From Variovorax sp. PBL-H6 (GTDB lineage: Bacteria; Pseudomonadota; Gammaproteobacteria; Burkholderiales; Burkholderiaceae_C): a stretch of 64,000 bases of DNA. Positions 1-8,456 of the stretch are shown here, in pieces (the first letter of the stretch is position 1; every line of letters starts with the position of its first letter). Where the stretch lies: NCBI RefSeq assembly GCF_901827155.1, contig NZ_LR594659.1, forward strand, positions 1,922,001 to 1,986,000. The letters run 5' to 3'. Below the pieces are notes generated by a model that did no database searches, was not told the origin of the DNA, and saw only the letters and a list, made by a program, of their open reading frames with translations. The translations under genes were made by a program, and so were the position numbers.

Positions 1-198
1 ATCGCCATGGGCGAGTGCCAGCTGCGCTTTCTCTACAGCTCGAAGGCGCTGCCCAGCGCCGATGCCTTGCGGCTGGTGACGCAGGCCGACGACCTGCCTG
101 GGTGGGATGCCGCGCGGGCGCGCAGCGACTGGGTTGCGTTCTTCCGGCGCGGCGGGGCGAAGCGCAGCCGTGGTGGGGCGGTGGCGCACCATCGGTGA
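1..198 (+). CDS. C-terminal end of an unrecognised protein (5' partial)
   Basis: An open frame runs in from the left edge and stops at 196-198. About 65 residues are visible. The first in-frame ATG (7) has no convincing ribosome binding site, so this is most likely the tail of a longer gene. The tail has an aromatic and arginine-rich stretch (DWVAFFRR) and a basic end. I do not recognise the family. Confidence 0.4.
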   Translation: MAMGECQLRFLYSSKALPSADALRLVTQADDLPGWDAARARSDWVAFFRRGGAKRSRGGAVAHHR

Positions 199-530
199 TT
201 CGGGAGGGAGAACCGACACTCGCCAGCGACTGACGGTCTCCGATCAAGACCGCATTCACCAGGTCGTGCGTACGACCAAGGCCTACGATGCAGCGATAGG
301 AAAGGACATGCTTTCAGTGCGGATCGGCCGCTAATCGAAACCTGCAGCGGGGCTTCGGTCCGCGATGGTGAAGTAGTCCAGAGGGGGCGCTTCGGCTCCC
401 GAAATCGCGCCTCCGTCAGCGGGGCACGCGCTATTGTTGAATGAAAACGGGGCATCGGCGCTTCGGATTACCATTCGCGGCCCCGATCGCGTGTCGGGGC
501 AATCAAGACATCAAATTCCCGGGGGATCAC
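199..530. other. Intergenic stretch, no gene seen
   Basis: This 332-base stretch lies between the partial gene and the thioesterase. Frames that cross it on either strand are arginine/proline-rich and look like GC-rich noise. I see no clear terminator. The thioesterase promoter should lie here but I cannot point to it. Confidence 0.4.
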
Positions 531-1076
531 ATGACACCAGACGAAAGGCTTGAGCGCTGGATTGCCGACGAAAACAATGCGCATCGGATGCTCCGGGCGG
601 GGCCGGGGACGGGCGTTCCGCGACTTGAGCAGCTTGAGGGCAAATCCGGGCTGGAGATCATGACGGAAATGATGAACGGAACGCTGCCCTATGCCGAATG
701 CGCGGAATCGCTGAACTACTGCGCGATAAAGGTGGAGCATGGCTACGCCCTCTTTCAGGGGGCGACTGCGCGCAGCCAGCTGAATCCAATGGGCACCATT
801 CACGGTGGATGGATGAGTTCGATCCTGGATTCAGCGATCGGATGTGCCGTCTTGTCCTCGTTGCCAGCCGGTCATGTGTATTCGACCACGGTGTTGGAAG
901 TTCGCTATCTGAAGTTTCTAACCCTCAAGATCCCTCGCATTCGTGTCGAAGCCAAGCTCACGCGTACTGACGAACAAGACGTCTTTGCCGAGGCTAGCAT
1001 GTACGGTCCCGACGACGCCATCTACGCACAGGCGACGGGAACATGTCGACTCGCTATCAAGCCCGGTGGTCAGTGA
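531..1076 (+). CDS. PaaI-family hotdog-fold thioesterase
   Basis: A 181-aa protein with the PaaI-type hotdog signature NPMGTIHGGWMSSILDSAIG at about residues 84-103. The HGG turn and the acidic residue in the following helix are where this family binds and hydrolyses acyl-CoA thioesters. The chosen ATG at 531 has a GGGGGA stretch 4-9 nt upstream; an in-frame ATG at 441 would add a tail unlike the family. The substrate cannot be told from sequence. The 3' end overlaps the convergent kinase gene by 20 bases. Confidence 0.8.
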   Translation: MTPDERLERWIADENNAHRMLRAGPGTGVPRLEQLEGKSGLEIMTEMMNGTLPYAECAESLNYCAIKVEHGYALFQGATARSQLNPMGTIHGGWMSSILDSAIGCAVLSSLPAGHVYSTTVLEVRYLKFLTLKIPRIRVEAKLTRTDEQDVFAEASMYGPDDAIYAQATGTCRLAIKPGGQ

Positions 1077-2505
1077 CAACGATGGGCTCGGCATAGTCGA
1101 TCGGAATCAGCAGAGTGAAGCAGGCTCCTTTCCCAAGTTCAGAGCTGACTTCCACTGCGTAGCCTAGACGATCGGCGAACCGCTTGACGATGGCGAGACC
1201 CAGCCCCGAGCCTTTGTGGCTTCTTTTGTCATCAGGCTCATCCTCTCGATGGAAGGCTTCGAAGATCCGTTGGCGCGCACCGGGCTTGATCCCGGGCCCC
1301 TGGTCCCAAACCTGCAATGCCAAGCAGGCACGTCGTCGCCGTGCGCAGACCAGGACGCCCCCGCGCGTGTATTTGAGAGCGTTCGACACCAGGTTCTCGA
1401 GGATGCGCAGGAGCATGGAGGCGTCCGTGCGGACAACAAAGGATGCCCTGCGGAAACGCAAAGTCCTCTCTCCCCGTGCCAAGGCATCCTCGAAGCTCAA
1501 GCCCAACTTCTGGAACAACGACTGGATGCTCGTCCGTTCGAGCTGCACGCCCACATCCAATGCTTCGATGCGAGCGAAGTCGAGCACCCGGTCAATGTAG
1601 ATCTGCAAGGCGTTGAGCTCCTGCCCCAGACGTTCCAGCGGGCGCGCCGCGTCGGCTCCGTCTCTTGTCGCCGCCATGGCCGATGAAACCCACAGCTTCG
1701 CCGCGTGTAGTTGTTGTCGAAGATCGTGACTGGCCTCCGAGAAAAACACGGATCGGGTTTCGAGCGTTCTCCAGGCCGTGTTCTTCAACGCTTCGAGTTG
1801 CGCATTGGATCTTTGCAGTTCGCACAAGGCCCGATCGAGCTCGGCACCGCGCGCGAGCTGAGCATTCACTTGCCTTATCGACACGAACACATTGAGCCAG
1901 ATCACTGACGCCACGCAGACGTTCAGCACGGCAATCGCGGGCAAGGATGCCGTCGCGTTCGTCCAGAGCGCACATGAAAAGCCCGACCACAGAAGCAGGT
2001 AGTAGACCAGCGAGGTAACTGGCGTCACCGGCCACATGCCCGTCATCGAGATCGAGATCGCCAGGAATCCGACGAACAGCATCAACTCCCGCATCGACAG
2101 TTCGGGTCCGATGAACAGTTGCGTGGTCCAGACCCAGAAGGTGCTGCCGATCAGGCCGCTAGCCAGCGGCAGGCTCTTGAGGAGCGCCGACCGCTCGACC
2201 GCGGAGGGCGCAAGCCGTCGGAGCGGGGCGATCATCAGTATCCGCAGCAGCCAGGTAGCGAGAAAGATGCAAGCCCAACGCCAAAGAGCGTCGGGCGACA
2301 TGATCGGGTAGGAATAGTGGATCGCGAGCAACCCGATGACCGTCGTCCAGTTGACGACCTGTTGCATCGCGAACGCTCGCATTGCGAGGTGCTTGTGAGC
2401 GGGGCTCACCGTGAGGAGCAGGCGCGTCCGTTGCTGCTCTGCTGGTTCTGCCGTGTTCGCGGACGACCCCTGTGCCGTCGCGGCCGCATCTGCGATCGCG
2501 CTCAT
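1057..2505 (-). CDS. Membrane sensor histidine kinase
   Basis: A 482-aa kinase. Residues 45-210 hold about six hydrophobic segments, forming a membrane sensor without an obvious periplasmic domain. A short coiled linker follows, then a HisKA domain whose phospho-acceptor is His260 in SHDLRQQLHA. The ATPase domain has the N box (NLVSNALKY), DQGPGI and GSGLGLAIV. The Pro usual after SHDLRQ is Gln here. The start ATG overlaps the stop of the upstream response regulator gene as ATGA (2502-2505), so the two are translationally coupled and almost certainly partners. What it senses is unknown; its position next to a T3SS locus makes a regulatory role there possible. Confidence 0.88.
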   Translation of the reverse strand: MSAIADAAATAQGSSANTAEPAEQQRTRLLLTVSPAHKHLAMRAFAMQQVVNWTTVIGLLAIHYSYPIMSPDALWRWACIFLATWLLRILMIAPLRRLAPSAVERSALLKSLPLASGLIGSTFWVWTTQLFIGPELSMRELMLFVGFLAISISMTGMWPVTPVTSLVYYLLLWSGFSCALWTNATASLPAIAVLNVCVASVIWLNVFVSIRQVNAQLARGAELDRALCELQRSNAQLEALKNTAWRTLETRSVFFSEASHDLRQQLHAAKLWVSSAMAATRDGADAARPLERLGQELNALQIYIDRVLDFARIEALDVGVQLERTSIQSLFQKLGLSFEDALARGERTLRFRRASFVVRTDASMLLRILENLVSNALKYTRGGVLVCARRRRACLALQVWDQGPGIKPGARQRIFEAFHREDEPDDKRSHKGSGLGLAIVKRFADRLGYAVEVSSELGKGACFTLLIPIDYAEPIVVTDHRA

Positions 2506-3122
2506 GGATGCACTCTGCTCAGGGTTACCAATCCGAACTGGAGCGCGCGCTGCACCGCATGCGCACGGGCGTTCACGCCCAAAGCGTCCATGGCGGATTC
2601 GAGGTGATAGTTGACCGTCCCGGCGTGCAGGCTCAGGATCTGTGCGATCTGCTTGCTGGACTTGCCTTCGCTGACGAGTTGCAGACATTGCGTCTGCCGG
2701 ACCGTCAGGCGTGGCACGTCCGCGCTGGGGCTCGACGTGGCAGGGAACACCCTGTTGCCCGCGAGGGCTGCGTCCAGCGCGCGGACCAGCGCGTCCACTT
2801 CCATCGCCTTCAGGATGTAGCCCAGGAAGCCCTCGGCGTCGATCTGGGCGATGTAGTCGGGGCGCTGCGAGCCAGTGAGGATGCAGGTGATCGGGGCCTT
2901 GCCGCGCCGCTTGATCTCCATGGCAAGCGACAGGCCGACAGCGCCGGGCACGTCCAGATCCAGGAAGATCAAGCCCCAGCGCTCCGGTTGCCATCGCAAC
3001 GCTTTCAGCGCCTGGTCCGCCGTATTGCAGGTCTCGATAGCGCCTACACGGGCATCGCGAGAAATCTTGTCTGCGGTTGCCTCCGAAACGACCGGTTGGT
3101 CCTCGATCAATAAAACGTCCAT
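2502..3122 (-). CDS. LuxR/NarL-type response regulator
   Basis: A 206-aa two-domain regulator. The receiver domain (residues 1-120) has the acidic pair Glu7/Asp8 and phospho-acceptor Asp55 (IFLDLD). The C-terminal LuxR-type helix-turn-helix (about 140-200) begins LTVRQTQCLQLVSEGKSSKQ. The ATG at 3122 is chosen because the receiver fold begins there (MDVLLIEDQP). It is first of a two-gene operon with the membrane kinase, overlapping by four bases. Its targets are unknown. A second LuxR-type regulator at 42127-42876 flanks the other side of the T3SS. Confidence 0.88.
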   Translation of the reverse strand: MDVLLIEDQPVVSEATADKISRDARVGAIETCNTADQALKALRWQPERWGLIFLDLDVPGAVGLSLAMEIKRRGKAPITCILTGSQRPDYIAQIDAEGFLGYILKAMEVDALVRALDAALAGNRVFPATSSPSADVPRLTVRQTQCLQLVSEGKSSKQIAQILSLHAGTVNYHLESAMDALGVNARAHAVQRALQFGLVTLSRVHP

Positions 3123-3298
3123 GTGCGTCTGCCCCCTGACTGATATTTTGTACGGAGCCGGCGCCCAGCGGCGCAACGGCTCCCGGCCGCATCATCTCCG
3201 CACTTTCGCTTCTTGTCCCCGGTAATCCTCACTAGTTGTCGCAAATCCTGCGATCCGTAGATTCGGCGCATCACCACTTCAGGAACAGGGAGCTTTCG

Positions 3299-3715
3299 AT
3301 GCACACGACCGACGCCGATGATGGCAGCCACGCCGAAATCATTCACAGCTACAGCCGCGAACAGATGATCGCCGATGCCGAACTGATGGACGTGAGCAAG
3401 CCGGCGAGCCTGGCAGGTTTCCTCGTGCCGGTTGCCATGACGCGAGCAGCGTGGATCGACTGCGTCGAATGGGCCGACGAGGCAGCGAAGGCCAAGGCCC
3501 CGGGGCAGGGCGAGGCAGGGAGGCTGTGGGACGTGCTTTGGCTCGCAGGATTGGCGGCCGCCGCTGGCCGGGGCGCGCGCCGCCTCTTTGCGGTGCAACG
3601 CGTGCCGCAGGAGGGGAGCGACACACGGTCCCGGCGCGTTCGCCTGGTGATGCAGATGCATGCGGGGGATCGGGGTGAGCCGGTCGTGACGATCATGCTG
3701 CCGTGGGAGGACTGA
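3299..3715 (+). CDS. DUF6573-like protein
   Basis: A 138-aa soluble protein. Its N-terminal pattern SYSREQMIADAELMDVS followed by AGFLVPVAMTRAAW is what I recall for the DUF6573 family, often seen on plasmids and integrative elements. The function is unknown. The ATG at 3299 has AGGGAG 8-13 nt upstream and fits the family start; an in-frame codon further upstream has no such site. It stands alone between the response regulator and the first T3SS promoter, and may be a remnant of horizontally acquired DNA. Confidence 0.6.
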   Translation: MHTTDADDGSHAEIIHSYSREQMIADAELMDVSKPASLAGFLVPVAMTRAAWIDCVEWADEAAKAKAPGQGEAGRLWDVLWLAGLAAAAGRGARRLFAVQRVPQEGSDTRSRRVRLVMQMHAGDRGEPVVTIMLPWED

Positions 3716-3791
3716 GATCGAACTCCTTTGCCTGCGCCGGACAGAAGGCCCCCGCGTCGCAGGAGTGCGGGCAATCCCTTAGTGGGAAATC

Positions 3792-3820
3792 GGAACTGTA
3801 AGTCTGCGAGGGGTACTCAC
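3792..3820 (+). promoter_or_regulatory. Putative ECF-sigma promoter P1
   Basis: GGAACTG, 14 nt, then GTACTCAC. The same two blocks with the same spacing occur upstream of sctW (35364), the tip/translocator operon (25341, - strand) and the chaperone/effector operon (13740, - strand). GGAAC is the typical -35 element of ECF sigma factors such as HrpL. Transcription would begin near 3827, about 50 nt before the chaperone ATG. Confidence 0.7.
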
Positions 3821-3843
3821 AACAAACAACAACCCAGAGGACG

Positions 3844-3975
3844 ATGACCGCGTTGCGGAGTCGCTCCGCCGCCTCATGTCCGCTATCGAATCCTTGTTGG
3901 GCCGCCTTCCCGATGCGCAGGCTGGCCCCTTGGTCCATACACCTCGCACGCTGCTCGTCGGCAGCGATGTCCTGA
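3844..3975 (+). other. Possible short upstream ORF overlapping the chaperone start
   Basis: A 43-codon frame starts at an ATG with AGAGG four bases upstream, which is a better ribosome site than that of the chaperone ATG at 3876. It runs through the chaperone start in another frame. It could feed ribosomes onto the chaperone start or be chance. Its product is arginine/serine/alanine-rich and resembles nothing known to me. Confidence 0.25.
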
Positions 3976-4295
3976 TCCATCTTCAGGAAGACGAAAGCCG
4001 CGAGGAGGTCACTCTCTACAGCGTGCCGGGATCGATGCAGGAAGTCGCCTGGCTTTCCGAGTGCACGGAGGCGTGGTCGCACGTGCTGCCCCATCCCGTG
4101 CAGAAGCAAGCTGTGTGCGCGCTCACCGTGAGTCCGGAGTCACGCGAGGTCTTCCTGTCGGAGACCTGGCCCCGTGCGGCGCTCGATCAGGTCACGCTGG
4201 GCCTGGAGCTGAACGCCCATGCCGAGCGGCATCGCCTGTGGCGGCGCATGCTGGTGCCGCAGGATGGCGGCGTCGAGTCTCCGGTCTCTTCCTGA
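3876..4295 (+). CDS. Putative type III secretion chaperone (CesT-like)
   Basis: A 139-aa acidic protein. Its size and alternating helix/strand pattern fit class I T3SS chaperones: an amphipathic N-terminal helix, a hydrophobic strand TLLVGSDVLIHL near residues 25-36, then VTLYSVPG and a C-terminal helix ending LNAHAERHRLWRRM. Similarity is by pattern rather than a firm motif. The stop is 14 bases before the start of a 406-aa candidate effector, the classic chaperone-effector pairing, and both follow promoter P1. No in-frame ATG or GTG lies upstream of 3876 before the stop at 3780, so the start is fixed although its ribosome site is weak. Confidence 0.6.
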   Translation: MSAIESLLGRLPDAQAGPLVHTPRTLLVGSDVLIHLQEDESREEVTLYSVPGSMQEVAWLSECTEAWSHVLPHPVQKQAVCALTVSPESREVFLSETWPRAALDQVTLGLELNAHAERHRLWRRMLVPQDGGVESPVSS

Positions 4296-4309
4296 TCGAA
4301 AGAGCATCC

Positions 4310-5530
4310 ATGAGCAGTCCAAAGAATGATAGAGCGCAGCGCGCTTTCAGCATGGGTCACCAGCCACTGCCCGTCCCGGGCATCTCGGGCATTCCAGCCG
4401 CGGGTGAGCCTGTGGAAATTTCCCATCACGGTGGACCCGTTCTGGCACGTCTCCAACCGACCCCTCTGCCCCATATCCAGCATGTCGTGCCAGTGCACGG
4501 GCAGTGCCCTTCTGGATTTCCATCAGAATTGCCCATGCACAACACGGTGCGTTCGCAAGTGCATGTGCCGACTGCGTTGCATCATCAGATGCGGCAGCGG
4601 CAATTCGCATCTCAACCAGCCCCGGATGAGGAATGTGATGTGTACCATGCCGTCGATCCCTACGGACCTGGCGTCATCGACAATGACCAAGCCGGGTTCG
4701 AGTCCCAGCCGGCGCTTCCATCATTCATGAACAAATGGTTGAAGACGTCTGAGCGAAATGATCGGTATGAGCCGCTCGAGATTGGTTCTCTGTCTTCAAA
4801 CAAGCCCCCGGAAGTTGGCACTCGGCCTGGCAAGCGCCAGTGGCCATTCGCCGGCAACATGTCGCCAGCGGATCTGACCCGCCTGCACTACTCGACGTTC
4901 CCGAAGTCGCAACTGCGGCAGCTGCCGCAGCCGCAGCCATCTCCGCAGATCCAGACCTTTGATCTTGACGCGGTCAGGGCACGCTTGGTGGGGTCTTCGA
5001 TCCAACAGAAATTGGCGCGCGAGATTCCAGAAATTCCAGAAGGTGGTCGCCATTTCGTCGACGAACTCGCGATGACTCGCGCCTTGTCGTCGGAGGAGCC
5101 CTTGGATCTGGACCCGGTTGCATTTGTGGCCGCAGTGAAGACGCTCGTGCTGATCCCGCAACAGCTTACGATGCGCGCGTTGGCGGAAAGAGATTCCTAT
5201 GAAGAGATGGCCGAATTCGCCACGAATTTGAAGATCGACTACGGTGTCAACCTGTTTAGCCAAGCGCGGAATTGGATCGCGGCATCGCACGGGTCTGAGA
5301 GAAACCCAGAGGCTTCACAGCTGATGGCCCTGCTGCTCCTGTTCTCGCCCTATACCCCTGCTGTGAAGGACCTGCCTGAACTCATGAATCTTCTTCCACT
5401 CACTTGGCCGTCCGCACTGGCGCACTTGCGTGAGGCGTGCCTGGACTGGCGTGCCGCCCTGGTCCAAAGGAAGTCGAGTGCTTCGAGAAGAGACTTGCTT
5501 GCGCTGCTGAATGAGCGCTATGGGGGCTGA
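4310..5530 (+). CDS. Candidate type III effector, unrecognised
   Basis: A 406-aa protein I do not recognise. The first 150 or so residues are rich in Pro, His, Gln and Ser and look disordered, like the secretion and chaperone-binding region of effectors. Residues from about 220 onward are a helical, Leu-rich domain without transmembrane segments. The ATG at 4310 has AAAGAG shortly upstream; an earlier in-frame ATG (4061) lies inside the chaperone gene and is rejected. It sits behind a CesT-like chaperone and shares promoter P1 with it. Base composition is slightly lower in GC than the apparatus genes. Its activity is unknown. Confidence 0.55.
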   Translation: MSSPKNDRAQRAFSMGHQPLPVPGISGIPAAGEPVEISHHGGPVLARLQPTPLPHIQHVVPVHGQCPSGFPSELPMHNTVRSQVHVPTALHHQMRQRQFASQPAPDEECDVYHAVDPYGPGVIDNDQAGFESQPALPSFMNKWLKTSERNDRYEPLEIGSLSSNKPPEVGTRPGKRQWPFAGNMSPADLTRLHYSTFPKSQLRQLPQPQPSPQIQTFDLDAVRARLVGSSIQQKLAREIPEIPEGGRHFVDELAMTRALSSEEPLDLDPVAFVAAVKTLVLIPQQLTMRALAERDSYEEMAEFATNLKIDYGVNLFSQARNWIAASHGSERNPEASQLMALLLLFSPYTPAVKDLPELMNLLPLTWPSALAHLREACLDWRAALVQRKSSASRRDLLALLNERYGG

Positions 5531-5614
5531 CGGCTTCCAAGCGTTGGGATGGCGAGGACAGTCGAGCCCGCCCGGACCAGGTCGAGCTCGCGACGGCGAA
5601 CTGAGTCTGCGCGC

Positions 5615-7102
5615 CTACGCGGCGGTCTTGGGAAGGTGGACGCTGAAGGTCGTGCCGTGTCCAGGAGCGGACTCGACCGCGATCCGGCCACCGTGCCTCT
5701 CGACCACCTTCTTGCAGATGGTCAAGCCGATTCCAGTGCCTTCGTAGAGGTCCTGCGCGTGGAGCCTCTGAAAGATGACGAAGATGCGCCCGAAATACTC
5801 GGGCGCGATGCCGATCCCGTTGTCGTTGACGGACACGATCCAGTTCAGCTCGTCCTCGGATGCAGACACGCGAACGCGGGGGGCAACGCCCGGGGCGGTG
5901 AACTTGATGGCGTTGCCGATGAGGTTCTGGAAAACCTGCGTCAGGCTGGAGGGCTCGCCGGTCACCTCCGGCAGAGGCCCGCGTTCGACCACAGCGCCCG
6001 ATCGCTCGACCGCGTTCGCAAGATTGGCCAGCGCATCGTCGAGAACGTGATCCAGGCGAATCTGCTCCATGGGAATGGTGGAACGATCCACCCTCGAGTA
6101 CAGCAGCAAGTCGTCGATCAAGCGCTTCATGCGATCGGCACCGCCGACGATGTACCCGATGAAATCCCGGGCGTCGCTGTCGAGCTGGTCGCCATAGCGG
6201 CGCCGCAGCAGTTCCGAATAGCTGCTCATCATGCGCAGCGGCTCGAAGAGGTCGTGCGAGGTCACATACGCAAACTGCCTGAGTTCATCGTTCGACCGCG
6301 TGAGCTCGGCGACTTGCCGCCCAACGGCATCTTCGCGGACCTCCCGGGTGGTGATGACCAGCATCCACCGGCCGTCCACAAGGATGGCCTGCTGCTGCTC
6401 TTCCATCACGCCCTGGCTACCCGCGCGCGATCTGGCGGTGGGTGCTATGCGCCGGCGTGGAAGCGGTGACACGGAGATCGCGTCGTCATACTCGCGCTCC
6501 AGGTCGTCGCGCGTGCGGCCGTCCGACCAGAGCGTCCATGGCGGAACCTGCAGAAGGTCATGGCGCGTCATGCCGTGATAGCGGCAGACCGACTCGTTGC
6601 ACTCGACATGGCGCATGCTCTCGCGATCCACGACGAGCATGCAATCGTGGCTCGCGTCGAATGCCCGGGAAAGCAATGTCGAGCGGGCCTGCTGCATCTT
6701 CCGAGCAGTGATGTCGCGCGTCGCGACGACCATCAGCCACCTGTCGCGAATTCGCAAGGCAGTGTGGGTGACTTCCGCATCCATGAACGAGCCATCGGAC
6801 AGCCGATAGCGCTGCTCGCTTGGCAGCGACCGCGGGAATGCCTTGATGACCTCGTCGAAGAGGGCTTCGTAGGAGGATTGCGTGCCGCCTTCCATATGGG
6901 ACCACGGCGGTGTTCCAAGGAGTGCGTCCCGCGCGCGCCCCATGCGCTTCGCGGCAGCAGCGTTGAGATCGACCAGGCGCAGCGAGAGGCGATCCACGAC
7001 CTCGATGCCTTCGCTGCTATGTTCCAGCGAAGCCCTTGCCCAATCGAGCAATTCGACTCTGGAGCCTGGAGGCGTTTCTGCGATCTCGGTAGGGTCGTCC
7101 AT
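5615..7102 (-). CDS. Double-PAS sensor histidine kinase
   Basis: A 495-aa soluble kinase with two PAS domains (about residues 20-135 and 140-258). A phytochrome-type HisKA domain follows with His283 in FAYVTSHDLFEPLR, then an ATPase domain with NLIGNAIKF, NDNGIGI and GTGIGLTICKK. No membrane segment is present, so it senses an internal signal. It is transcribed away from a close relative at 7219-8421 that shares nearly every kinase-core motif. No response regulator adjoins it; the CheY-like protein at 43162 is of the type that often serves such kinases. It sits between two blocks of candidate T3SS cargo. Confidence 0.85.
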   Translation of the reverse strand: MDDPTEIAETPPGSRVELLDWARASLEHSSEGIEVVDRLSLRLVDLNAAAAKRMGRARDALLGTPPWSHMEGGTQSSYEALFDEVIKAFPRSLPSEQRYRLSDGSFMDAEVTHTALRIRDRWLMVVATRDITARKMQQARSTLLSRAFDASHDCMLVVDRESMRHVECNESVCRYHGMTRHDLLQVPPWTLWSDGRTRDDLEREYDDAISVSPLPRRRIAPTARSRAGSQGVMEEQQQAILVDGRWMLVITTREVREDAVGRQVAELTRSNDELRQFAYVTSHDLFEPLRMMSSYSELLRRRYGDQLDSDARDFIGYIVGGADRMKRLIDDLLLYSRVDRSTIPMEQIRLDHVLDDALANLANAVERSGAVVERGPLPEVTGEPSSLTQVFQNLIGNAIKFTAPGVAPRVRVSASEDELNWIVSVNDNGIGIAPEYFGRIFVIFQRLHAQDLYEGTGIGLTICKKVVERHGGRIAVESAPGHGTTFSVHLPKTAA

Positions 7103-7218
7103 GGGTTGGCCGGGTGCGTGCCGTGGCGGAGGACACGGCCATCATACAGGCGCGAGTTGCTCGCGCACTCCGGCTTCGGGACTAGGCCAGAGGTCGAGCG
7201 CTATGCTAAGGCTCTGCC

Positions 7219-8421
7219 ATGAATCCCGACCCCCATCAGCGTTCCGCGCCCGCCGCCGGCCCCGATGTCTTGCACGACCCTGCCGCCCGGTTGCAGGAAC
7301 AGGCGCGCATGGAGCGTCTCGCTTCCGCACTCGACCTGAGCGACGATGCCGTCTTCCTGATCGATCGAGCCTCGATGACGTACCTCGAGGTCAACCAGGG
7401 CGCATCCACGCTGCTCGGGGTGACGCGGGAGGCGCTCCTGAAGCAGCGGCCCAACGAGACGAGCCCGTCGCTCGGAAGCCTGGACGATCTCGGCAGGCTG
7501 TACGACCAGGTCATCGCCCAGGCGCCGCTGACGCAGACCTCCGAGCTGTTGGTGCAACAGTCGGACGGCCGCACCTGCATCTGCGAAGCCAGGCGCAAGG
7601 CGATCCAGCAGGCCGGCCGGTGGGTGATCGTGGCCACGCTGCGCGACATCAGCGAACAGAAGAGGGCGATGGCGAGAATGCTGGAAGCCGAGGCTGAAAT
7701 CCGGTCGAAGGTCGAGGCGCTGACGCGGTCCAATCAGGAGCTGGAGCAGTTCGCCTACATCACGTCCCACGATCTTTCAGAACCCCTGCGGACGGTGGCG
7801 AGCTACATCCAGTTGCTCGAACGGCGTTTTGCGCACCAGTTCGACGGCGACGCCCGAGACTTCATGGCGTACATCGTGGGAGGGGTGCAGCGCATGAAAG
7901 CGTTGATGGATGCGCTGCTGCTCTATTCGAGGATTGGGCGGCGCGAGCTGGTCAGGCAACCTGTCCCGCTGGACCGCGCGCTCGACGATGCGCTCGCGAA
8001 CCTGGCGCCGGCCCTGCGGAGTTCAAACGCCACGGTCCATCGCGAGCCGCTTCCCACGGTACCGGGCGACAAGGCGGAGATGACCCAGGTGTTCCAGAAC
8101 CTGGTCGGTAATGCGCTGAGATACCGGACGGAAGGCGTGGCGCCGCTGGTGAGTGTTTCGGCAAGAGACGAAGGCGCGGAGTGGATTGTCGAGGTCCGCG
8201 ACAACGGCATCGGCATCGAGCCGCAGTATTTTCAGAGGATCTTCATGATCTTCCAGAAGCTTCATCCGCGGGACCATTCGGAGGGAACGGGGATCGGCCT
8301 GGCGATCTGCAAGAAGGTGGTGGAGCGGCACGGAGGGCGCATCTCCGTGGCCTCGGGGCCGGGGCAGGGGGCGACATTTGCCATTCATCTGCCGAAGCCC
8401 CAGCCCCGAACCAACTCATGA
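7219..8421 (+). CDS. PAS sensor histidine kinase
   Basis: A 400-aa soluble kinase with one PAS domain (about residues 32-152), a coiled linker, HisKA with His184 in FAYITSHDLSEPLR, and an ATPase domain with NLVGNALRY, RDNGIGI and GTGIGLAICKK. It is evidently a paralogue of the divergent kinase at 5615-7102, with one PAS domain fewer. The two start codons are about 116 bases apart and must share a regulatory region. It converges on the giant candidate effector gene, with 35 bases between their stops. Confidence 0.85.
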   Translation: MNPDPHQRSAPAAGPDVLHDPAARLQEQARMERLASALDLSDDAVFLIDRASMTYLEVNQGASTLLGVTREALLKQRPNETSPSLGSLDDLGRLYDQVIAQAPLTQTSELLVQQSDGRTCICEARRKAIQQAGRWVIVATLRDISEQKRAMARMLEAEAEIRSKVEALTRSNQELEQFAYITSHDLSEPLRTVASYIQLLERRFAHQFDGDARDFMAYIVGGVQRMKALMDALLLYSRIGRRELVRQPVPLDRALDDALANLAPALRSSNATVHREPLPTVPGDKAEMTQVFQNLVGNALRYRTEGVAPLVSVSARDEGAEWIVEVRDNGIGIEPQYFQRIFMIFQKLHPRDHSEGTGIGLAICKKVVERHGGRISVASGPGQGATFAIHLPKPQPRTNS

Positions 8422-8456
8422 GCTCATCCAGTGCGCAAGGACTCCCAGCGGCAAGG

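Noticed and set aside
1057..3195. One 712-codon fusion of regulator and kinase
   Set aside because: The upstream part is out of frame with the receiver domain. The kinase begins at 2505 and the regulator occupies another frame with an ATGA overlap.
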